DNA of 7,152 nt from positions 1-7,152 of the forward strand of contig JABHOU010000543.1 of assembly GCA_018695085.1 (NCBI GenBank), written 5' to 3'. This stretch comes from Opitutia bacterium (lineage in GTDB: Bacteria; Verrucomicrobiota; Verrucomicrobiia; Opitutales; Seribacteraceae). Each line of letters starts with the position of its first letter. Position 1 is the stretch's first letter. Under the pieces are notes generated by a model. The model made no database searches. It saw only the letters and a program-made list of their open reading frames with translations, and was not told the DNA's origin. Below, in pieces: positions 1 to 4,907 of the stretch. The translations under genes and the position numbers were made by a program.

Positions 1-79
1 AGGGAGAGAAATGGCTCGGGAGTTTGGGCCGGGTGCTACTGATGACTTGAAAAAGGGAGAACGCTCTCCAAAGGATTAA
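1..79 (+). CDS. possible 3' end of an unidentified + strand gene (partial)
   Basis: One + strand frame is open from the left edge and ends in TAA at 77-79; the other two + frames stop within the first 50 bases. The 25 visible codons read GREMAREFGPGATDDLKKGERSPKD, a hydrophilic charged tail with no family signature. The frame stops two bases before the end of the oppositely oriented VanZ-like gene, a common layout for convergent genes. This is short enough to be open by chance, and the product cannot be named. The candidate terminator of the VanZ-like gene lies inside this frame. Confidence 0.35.
   Translation, partial: GREMAREFGPGATDDLKKGERSPKD
50..69 (-). terminator. candidate rho-independent terminator of the VanZ-like gene
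   Basis: Read on the minus strand, 13 bases after the VanZ-like stop codon, the sequence is GGAGA-GCGT-TCTCC followed by CTTTTT. This gives a perfect 5-bp stem, a 4-base loop and a T tract. The stem is short, so termination may be weak. On the + strand there is no T tract after the hairpin, so it should not terminate the opposing transcript. Confidence 0.45.
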
Positions 80-81
80 AC

Positions 82-543
82 TTACTTCGAATGCTTTTTT
101 TGGTTCGTTGCTCCGACCAGCTTTGAATGTGCCATTAACCCCAGCAATACCCCCAATAGGTTCATAATCAGGTCTCCCGCCGAAGGGAAGCGTTTTGGCA
201 CGAAGTATTGCCCCATTTCATTTAGGACAGCATAGGTGAATGAAATCCAAGCGGCCGCGACTGCCCACTTCGCCCCAGGCTTAGGTCCTCCAAGGTACCA
301 AGACCATAGCCAAGCTAGCATGGCAAATAAGGGAAGGTGGCTCAAGTCTTGAGCCCAGTAGGGGTAGCCAAAGAGCTCTTCGGCAAACCTTTCCAAGAAT
401 GCCGGTCCGTCCGCTTCGCGAATGATGTCGGGTTTGGGGATCCCCGTTAGGAGTTGAAGGAAAAGCAAGTATCCTATGGGAAGCGCTATCCACGCACGCT
501 TTCGGGGTTTCTTTGACCAGAACTCTAGAAAATATCGTAGCAT
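82..543 (-). CDS. VanZ-like family integral membrane protein
   Basis: A 153-residue protein, mostly hydrophobic, with likely membrane segments near residues 17-33, 67-84, 91-107 and 122-138. It shows the VanZ-like pattern: an Asp-x-x-His motif (DLSH, 66-69) entering the second segment, then LNEMGQ (107-112), then an Arg followed by a Ser/Asp/Asn/Gly block (R118, S121, D124, N128, G131, G135) in the last segment. Length fits the single-domain family. VanZ itself gives low-level teicoplanin resistance, but most family members have no known role, and nothing here points to glycopeptide resistance. ATG start at 543 with no clear Shine-Dalgarno sequence. The gene stands alone on this strand, diverging from the FmdB-like gene across about 108 bases, and ends in a candidate hairpin terminator. 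The family call is firm; the function is unknown. Confidence 0.82.
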   Translation of the reverse strand: MLRYFLEFWSKKPRKRAWIALPIGYLLFLQLLTGIPKPDIIREADGPAFLERFAEELFGYPYWAQDLSHLPLFAMLAWLWSWYLGGPKPGAKWAVAAAWISFTYAVLNEMGQYFVPKRFPSAGDLIMNLLGVLLGLMAHSKLVGATNQKKHSK

Positions 544-651
544 CGGGTTGCCATTTCGCTGAAACTTTGTTCCAAGGCAATCCGATATCGAGTCTTGGGC
601 TTGATTCCTAGGTCAGGCATGCCTATGCAAACATCTCGTCTCCTAAACTTT

Positions 652-1239
652 ATGGCAATCTACGAATTCTATTCTCCTGATTCACGAAAAATCTATTCGT
701 TTTTCGCTCGTTCCTTATCTTGCGCTGAAGAGGTGCCTCTTTGCCCTGACGGAAAAAAATACCGTATGCGCAAAGTGATTTCAGGTTTTTCCATTACGGG
801 ACAAAAGAAAGAACCTGAGGAATTGCCTCAGATGTCGAATGACCCGGACGATCCCTTTGCAGGAATGGACGAGTCCAAGGCACAGGCTGCCATGCAAGAA
901 TTGGAAGGGGCTATCGAGGGTATGGATGAAGAGAATCCCGATCCTCGCCAAATGGGTCAACTGATGCGCCGCATGTGCGATTTGACCGGAGAAAATATGG
1001 ACGAACCGATGGAGGAAGTCGTGCGCAAACTCGAAGAGGGTATGGATCCCGACGAATTGGAGGATAGAATGGGTGATGCCTTTGGTGACGATGCAGCAGA
1101 GGATGGGATGCCGGGAGTCAGTCCGGATTCAGGAGAGGGTGATGAATCCGAAACCAAGTCAAAACTTCGAAGACTGATGCGTCGCCCGCCAGTTCGTGAT
1201 CCCGAACTTTATGAGTTCTCCGACTATTTGGCTAAATGA
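652..1239 (+). CDS. FmdB-like protein with degenerate zinc ribbon and acidic Met-rich tail
   Basis: A 195-residue protein. Residues 1-50 resemble an FmdB-type putative regulatory zinc ribbon: MAIYEFYSPDS at the N-terminus, then LCPDGKKYRMRKVISGF near 30-46. In normal FmdB proteins two CxxC pairs bind zinc. Here the first pair is Ser8/Ser11, and the second keeps Cys31 but has Gly34, so zinc binding is unlikely. From residue 60 the protein is acidic and probably helical, with DDPFAGMDE (66-74), GMDEENPDP (90-98) and EEGMDPDEL (128-136), and a basic patch KLRRLMRR (171-178) near the end. The start was chosen at ATG 652 because FmdB proteins begin MxIYEY. The frame extends up to a TTG at 595, but those 19 extra residues do not fit the family. 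No Shine-Dalgarno sequence is visible. The stop overlaps the start of the lipoprotein gene. I recall similar proteins in Verrucomicrobiota, but the function is unknown. Confidence 0.7.
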   Translation: MAIYEFYSPDSRKIYSFFARSLSCAEEVPLCPDGKKYRMRKVISGFSITGQKKEPEELPQMSNDPDDPFAGMDESKAQAAMQELEGAIEGMDEENPDPRQMGQLMRRMCDLTGENMDEPMEEVVRKLEEGMDPDELEDRMGDAFGDDAAEDGMPGVSPDSGEGDESETKSKLRRLMRRPPVRDPELYEFSDYLAK

Positions 1240-1670
1240 GATATCGGGGGATCGTTTGTTTTGTTTTTTTTATAGTTTCGTTTTTTGTTTCCGGCTGCGG
1301 ATCGGATACCGAAACACAGCCGAAACCAAAATCCGAATGGAAGGGAGATAGTTCAGAGTTTACTGAGAATTTTGAGTTTCGTGGAACAGAAGGTTATTTG
1401 CTTTTGTATGAGAAGACTCAGGGCACACCCTTTTCCGGAACCTTGGAAGCAACGCAGCTTAACGGTGACCTATCCAGCGAACGCTATTTGAAGGGGGTTA
1501 AAAACGGTTTGCAAGTTAAGCACTCATTAAGTGGTGCGCGTTCCGAAGCCACTTTTGTGGATGGCGTGCTTCATGGTGATGTGGTGACTTATGATCGCCA
1601 AGGTCGAGAACGGACTCGCATGCACTATGTTCATGGAACTTTAGCGAGATTGCCTCCCCCCCGAGACTAA
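1236..1670 (+). CDS. small lipoprotein with MORN-like (YwqK-type) repeats
   Basis: A 144-residue protein with a type II signal peptide: basic MRYR, a hydrophobic core at about 6-18, and lipobox VSGC with Cys21 as the predicted lipid site. The residue after the Cys is Gly rather than Asp, so outer-membrane sorting would be expected by the E. coli rule. After a polar linker (22-45), about 63-136 shows three degenerate repeats with spaced Gly and aromatic positions, such as ERYLKGVKNG (82-91), EATFVDGVLHG (104-114) and RMHYVHGTL (128-136). These resemble MORN variant / YwqK antitoxin-like repeats, though no toxin partner is visible. ATG overlaps the upstream stop as ATGA, so the two genes are probably translationally coupled; no separate Shine-Dalgarno sequence is seen. 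A run of seven C lies in the last codons. The role is unknown; secretion and lipidation are well supported, the repeat family less so. Confidence 0.68.
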   Translation: MRYRGIVCFVFFIVSFFVSGCGSDTETQPKPKSEWKGDSSEFTENFEFRGTEGYLLLYEKTQGTPFSGTLEATQLNGDLSSERYLKGVKNGLQVKHSLSGARSEATFVDGVLHGDVVTYDRQGRERTRMHYVHGTLARLPPPRD

Positions 1671-1699
1671 CGGCAGCCAAACTGATTGAGAGGAAAAAG

Positions 1700-3286
1700 C
1701 TATCCTTTGCGTTTTCTTGGTTTGACGAATTCTCTGGTGGCTCTTCTCGCCGCTCGTTTCCTGCTACTTTCGGATGCGTTTTCTTCCTCGATAAGCGGAA
1801 GAAAAATATAGAAGGTAGTGCCTGAACCGATCATGCTTCTGAAGCCGAGCAACCCCTTGTGATCTTCGACGTAGAGTTTTGCATTGTATAAGCCGAAACC
1901 AGAACCCGAATCGGATTCCTTTGTGGTAAAAAAAGGATCCAGGATCTTGTCGAACAGTTCTTCCGGTATGCCTTCCCCGTCATCTTTCAAGGCGATTTCA
2001 GCTCCTAGGGCAGGGGCTTTGCGCGATCCGCCATAAGCACTGTCCATTATTTTTTCACCTCGCTTGACGCGGCGAAGAGAAATCTTGAGACGCCCGGTCC
2101 TGCCAATGGCATCGCGGGCATTGATGGCGAGATTTAGAATCACTTGGCGAAAACCCGTTTCTTCTAGATAAGCCGGGAGAACTTCCGAACCGAAATCCGT
2201 AACGACGCGAGCGCTTCTCGGAATAATGATGCCTACAAGATCCATCTGATCTTTGAGTAGTAAGCGCAGGTCGTGTACAGCTCTTGGGGTAGAAGTTTCG
2301 CGATGCAGGTCGATGATGCGACGAACAAGTTTTTGGGCTTGCATCGCGCTTTTTTTAATTTGGCCCATGCCGTTGACCATCGGATCGTCTTTTTCAAGCA
2401 TCCCATGGTACAGTTCGCTGATCGAGAAAATACCTGCCATGAGGTTGCTGAAGTCGTGGACCAAACCGTTTGTTAGGGTGGCTAAACCTTCTCGCCATAC
2501 GGAATGCGAAAGCCGGTGTTCGGCAATGGATTGTCTGGTGACATCCAGAAATACGCCATCGTAGCTTAATAGTTTGCCGTTCGAGGTGATACTTGGCGTT
2601 CTGATGTCCATGAGATAGATCGTCTGACCGATAGGAGGAATCTTGACCCGATAGATAAAGCTAAAAGTGTCTGGTCGCTCGCTGTGTTCATTAAGCCGTT
2701 TGAGGTAGTATTCCCTGTCTTGTTCGACAATGAAATTGAGGAATAATCCGCCGTTGCGAAGAAATCCTTCGTGGTCATTTGGAAAGAGATTCTGAATGCC
2801 TTTGCTCAGATAGCTAAACGAGAGATCGGGACGTTGAGTGAAGAAAATACCCGGGAAATTTACCAAGTAGTCCGCCAGACGGGCTTCCGCTTTTTGCAGA
2901 CGAAGGAATATTGCCGAGAAGGTTCGAGGGTCGTTGGGTATATCTCCCACAAAAGCTTTCTTGAGGGATTCGTGGGGAGACAGAGACGGACTCATGACTA
3001 CGGACGAAAAATCATCATAAGGTACGCAATTGACTTGGATTCCCGAGGCGGTGGCAATCCCTTCGGCAAACAGCGGCAAGAAACATGTGAATTCCCGAGA
3101 GTGAAAACGAGAGGGGAGTGCGTCTTTCCAGCCCGGTTCTCTCTCCAGTAGCAGCGAGCGAAGTTTTTGTCCTTTGCCTTCGCCTTCGCGTAAACCTAGC
3201 CAATCTCCAAGTGAATCCTGATACCTGAGGATCTTTCCCGCCTTGTCGATGGCGATTTGGGTGTTCTCAAAGGGTGGTGGTTTCAA
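1700..3286 (-). CDS. cytosolic PAS-domain sensor histidine kinase
   Basis: A 528-residue histidine kinase. Residues 1-130 form an unassigned N-terminal region that may hold a divergent sensory domain. About 135-250 resembles a PAS domain. The phosphoacceptor motif is VHDFSNLMAGI with His277, the HDFxNL type. The ATPase domain shows the N box (NLAINARDA, 385-393), G1 (DDGEGI, 435-440), F box (DPFFTT, 450-455) and G2 (GSGFGL, 461-466), all intact. No membrane segment and no receiver domain are present, so it should sense a cytosolic cue and phosphorylate a separate regulator. The last 20 residues are very Lys/Arg rich. The start is TTG 3286: an AAGG lies 8 bases upstream, an in-frame TGA lies at 3319-3317, and no ATG or GTG comes between. 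The first internal Met is at 98. It diverges from flgB, whose promoter looks sigma-54 dependent, so an FlgS/FleS-like role is plausible but inferred. Confidence 0.88.
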   Translation of the reverse strand: MKPPPFENTQIAIDKAGKILRYQDSLGDWLGLREGEGKGQKLRSLLLEREPGWKDALPSRFHSREFTCFLPLFAEGIATASGIQVNCVPYDDFSSVVMSPSLSPHESLKKAFVGDIPNDPRTFSAIFLRLQKAEARLADYLVNFPGIFFTQRPDLSFSYLSKGIQNLFPNDHEGFLRNGGLFLNFIVEQDREYYLKRLNEHSERPDTFSFIYRVKIPPIGQTIYLMDIRTPSITSNGKLLSYDGVFLDVTRQSIAEHRLSHSVWREGLATLTNGLVHDFSNLMAGIFSISELYHGMLEKDDPMVNGMGQIKKSAMQAQKLVRRIIDLHRETSTPRAVHDLRLLLKDQMDLVGIIIPRSARVVTDFGSEVLPAYLEETGFRQVILNLAINARDAIGRTGRLKISLRRVKRGEKIMDSAYGGSRKAPALGAEIALKDDGEGIPEELFDKILDPFFTTKESDSGSGFGLYNAKLYVEDHKGLLGFRSMIGSGTTFYIFLPLIEEENASESSRKRAARRATREFVKPRKRKG

Positions 3287-3315
3287 GTTGTTTACCTTGT
3301 GCGGTGTATTCTCAT

Positions 3316-3346
3316 ATCATACACTCTTCATGGGGTTGGTAGGCAA
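3316..3346 (-). promoter_or_regulatory. weak candidate sigma-70 promoter for the kinase gene
   Basis: On the minus strand TTGCCT (3346-3341) is followed after 19 bases by TATGAT (3321-3316). The -10 is good (5 of 6), but the -35 is 4 of 6 and the spacer is long. The -10 overlaps one arm of a GTGTAT-N9-ATACAC inverted repeat (3304-3324), which could be an operator but is short enough to arise by chance. It lies about 30 bases upstream of the TTG start. Confidence 0.25.
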
Positions 3347-3480
3347 GGAAAAGACTGTCGTATGTCTTTTATGCGATGGTGCGGAAAAATGTGCCTTTTT
3401 AGTGTTCCTTCTAGCTTTCTTTAGCAGCTCGAACTTTACTAGTCATTATATGATAAGGGGTTGCGAGTATTTCGAATATG

Positions 3481-3497
3481 TTGGCGCGAGGATTGCA
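3481..3497 (+). promoter_or_regulatory. sigma-54 (RpoN) promoter of the flgB operon
   Basis: TTGGCGCGAGGATTGCA matches the sigma-54 consensus YTGGCACGrNNNTTGCW at 13 of 14 defined positions; only the A of GGCAC is changed, to G. The invariant GG (3483-3484) and GC (3495-3496) have the required 10-base spacing. With GC at -13/-12, transcription would start near 3508-3510, only 2-4 bases before the flgB ATG. Sigma-54 promoters need an ATP-driven activator of the NtrC type. No obvious activator-binding dyad was recognised in the roughly 190 bases upstream. Confidence 0.75.
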
Positions 3498-3511
3498 ACG
3501 TGTGCGTCGAC

Positions 3512-3901
3512 ATGGCAGAACTCCTCGACAATCTTTACAATCAAGAAAATTATCTCATCTCGAAGAAACTTCTCGACGCCACCCACCTTCGGCACGAGGC
3601 ACTTTCGAATAATTTGGCAAACGTAGAAACCCCTGGTTTTAAGCGCAGGGATTTGCCCAAGACTTTCGCCGTTGAACTTCGTCGAGCAGTGGAACGGAAG
3701 GATTTTCGTCGAGTCAAGGCCTTGTTGCCACGCAGTCTTGAGGACAGGCAAGCCAAGCCCGTTCGTATGGATGGAAACACCGTTCAATTGGACGAGGAAT
3801 TGCTCGCAATGAACCGAAACGCTCTGAATTACGAGTACCTCAGTCACGCTGTCGGTGGTTCGATAAAGACACTGAACTTAGCCATTAGAGGTCGAGTGTA
3901 A
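3512..3901 (+). CDS. flgB: flagellar proximal rod protein FlgB
   Basis: A 129-residue rod subunit, the usual length for FlgB. It polymerises in the periplasm with FlgC, FlgF and FlgG to form the rod joining the MS ring to the hook, and is exported by the flagellar type III system. The N-terminal rod signature is clear: residues 23-45 include RHEALSNNLANVETPGFKRR (27-46), the NNxAN-x-x-TPG motif. The C-terminal helix (93-128) has LDEELLAMNRNALNYEYL, which pairs with the N-terminal helix in this family. ATG 3512 was chosen because it places the signature where FlgB proteins have it. The frame runs up to a TTG at 3461, but that start would overlap the sigma-54 promoter. There is no Shine-Dalgarno sequence and the predicted leader is almost absent. 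It is the first gene of the flagellar operon, with flgC 52 bases downstream. Confidence 0.93.
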   Translation: MAELLDNLYNQENYLISKKLLDATHLRHEALSNNLANVETPGFKRRDLPKTFAVELRRAVERKDFRRVKALLPRSLEDRQAKPVRMDGNTVQLDEELLAMNRNALNYEYLSHAVGGSIKTLNLAIRGRV

Positions 3902-3953
3902 TCCTTCTCCCGTTTTTTCACCTTACCTTTTAAATTAACAAGAAAATCAAACT

Positions 3954-4394
3954 ATGGGCATGAATCTTATACCAGGAGTGGAATCTACGGGAAGTGCTCT
4001 TTCCGCGGAAAAAATCCGCTTGGAAATTATCGCTCAGAATGTTGCGAATGCCAATACCACGCAGGACGCGAGTGGTCATGTTTATCGCCGCAAGGAAGTG
4101 GCTTTTGAGGAATATGTAGCATCTCCTGAGCGCCGTGTTCCAGGGTATGTTGACGAAAACCTCTACCTCGGAGTAAAGGTCACCGACGTTTACGATGACA
4201 TGACTCCCGGTCGTATGATTTACAATCCCGGTCATCCTCATGCCAATGACGATGGAATGGTTCAAATGCCAAATGTCGATGTTTCTCGTGAAATGGTCGA
4301 TCTGATAAGTGCTTCCCGCGCGTACGAAGCCAACCTTACTGTTGTGAAGACTTCTCGCCGCATGGCCCAGCAAGCGATCGCAATCGGAAAGTAG
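3954..4394 (+). CDS. flgC: flagellar proximal rod protein FlgC
   Basis: A 146-residue proximal rod subunit. The N-terminal rod motif is IIAQNVANANTTQ (25-37), followed by GHVYRRKEVAF (41-51), matching FlgC. The diagnostic C-terminal block is present: IYNPGHPHANDDGMVQMPNV (89-108), then EMVDLISASRAYEAN (113-127). Length fits the family, which runs about 135-150. ATG 3954 begins MGMN; the second ATG at 3960 is also possible. The upstream sequence is A-rich (aacaagaaaatcaaact) with no Shine-Dalgarno motif. It sits between flgB and fliE in the usual order for this gene block, 31 bases before fliE, and is expected to be co-transcribed from the flgB promoter. Confidence 0.95.
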   Translation: MGMNLIPGVESTGSALSAEKIRLEIIAQNVANANTTQDASGHVYRRKEVAFEEYVASPERRVPGYVDENLYLGVKVTDVYDDMTPGRMIYNPGHPHANDDGMVQMPNVDVSREMVDLISASRAYEANLTVVKTSRRMAQQAIAIGK

Positions 4395-4425
4395 AATCCA
4401 TAACGCAACTTAAATTTTCTTAGCT

Positions 4426-4842
4426 ATGAACGAAATTGCATCACTTCCAAGCATGTCGGAACTGCTTTCGCAGAATCCTAATCTTAAACCCAACGCTTCC
4501 GTCGATCGCTTTATGCAATCTAGTGAAATGGGAGCTAACCTCGGTTCTGAGTTCTTGCAAAACACTGGTGTGGCGACTGGTGTTAACGCCATTGACGTCG
4601 ATCCGGTCAATCGGGTAACTGCACCTGGTTTTGCCGATATGTTCGAGAAGTTCATCAAGGGTGTGGATCGAAAGAAGAAGGTCGCCAAGAATGAGGTGCA
4701 GGACCTTATTTTGGGGAAGTCCGACAATATCCATGAAGCCATGGTTAAAGTGCAAGAAGCGGGAGTTGCTTTTAACTTGATGATCCAAGTTCGTAACAAA
4801 CTTGTAGATTCCTACAAAGAACTCATGCGCATGCAGGTGTAG
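4426..4842 (+). CDS. fliE: flagellar hook-basal body protein FliE
   Basis: A 138-residue protein. FliE connects the FliF MS ring to the proximal rod and is an early type III export substrate. The conserved C-terminal half is clear: FADMFEKFIKGVD (69-81), NIHEAMVKVQEAGVAFNLM (101-119) and QVRNKLVDSYKELMRMQV (121-138). The last block is close to the family's usual ending. The protein is about 30 residues longer than the common 100-110, all at the N-terminus, where residues 1-60 are low in conserved features. The ATG at 4426 has no Shine-Dalgarno sequence. Met30 or Met35 could be later starts that would give a more typical length. The ORF runs in the operon between flgC and fliF, with 65 bases before fliF, the longest gap in the cluster. 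Confidence 0.93.
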   Translation: MNEIASLPSMSELLSQNPNLKPNASVDRFMQSSEMGANLGSEFLQNTGVATGVNAIDVDPVNRVTAPGFADMFEKFIKGVDRKKKVAKNEVQDLILGKSDNIHEAMVKVQEAGVAFNLMIQVRNKLVDSYKELMRMQV

Positions 4843-4857
4843 TTCAATAGGACGCTC

Positions 4858-4887
4858 TTTAAATTGTCTAAAATTTTTAAGTATAAC
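4858..4887 (+). promoter_or_regulatory. weak candidate internal promoter before fliF
   Basis: TTTAAA (4858-4863) is followed after 18 bases by TATAAC (4882-4887), matching sigma-70 boxes at 4 of 6 and 5 of 6. The fliE-fliF gap is strongly AT-rich, which raises the chance of a false match. If real, the transcript would begin about 14 bases before the fliF ATG. The same stretch lies inside a perfect 8-base inverted repeat, GTGTAGTT (4837-4844) and AACTACAC (4885-4892). Confidence 0.2.
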
Positions 4888-4907
4888 TACACTTTATTGA
4901 AAATACT

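Noticed and set aside
195..210. Sigma-54-like sequence TTGGCACGAAGTATTGCC on the + strand
   Set aside because: The GG and GC are 11 bases apart instead of 10, a spacing that normally abolishes sigma-54 activity, and the site lies inside the VanZ-like coding region, far from any + strand start.
82..543. VanZ-like gene as a glycopeptide resistance gene
   Set aside because: There are no vanA/H/X/R/S neighbours, and most VanZ-like proteins lie outside resistance clusters.
601..629. TTGATT-N17-TATGCA as a promoter for the FmdB-like gene, with the palindrome AGGCATGCCT between the boxes
   Set aside because: The -10 matches only 3 of 6, and a 10-base palindrome is expected several times by chance in 7 kb.
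595..651. Upstream extension of the FmdB-like gene from TTG 595
   Set aside because: The 19 extra residues do not fit the FmdB family, which starts MxIYEY as seen at 652, and there is no ribosome binding site at 595.
1656..1662. Seven-C tract near the end of the lipoprotein gene as a phase-variation switch
   Set aside because: Slippage would change only the last few residues, so it cannot switch the protein off.
1671..1699. Bidirectional terminator between the lipoprotein and kinase genes
   Set aside because: Only a 4-base stem (AGGA/TCCT) can be drawn; no convincing hairpin with a T tract was found.
2253..2564. + strand open frames inside the kinase gene
   Set aside because: They lie opposite a complete kinase with all catalytic motifs and show no recognisable protein features.
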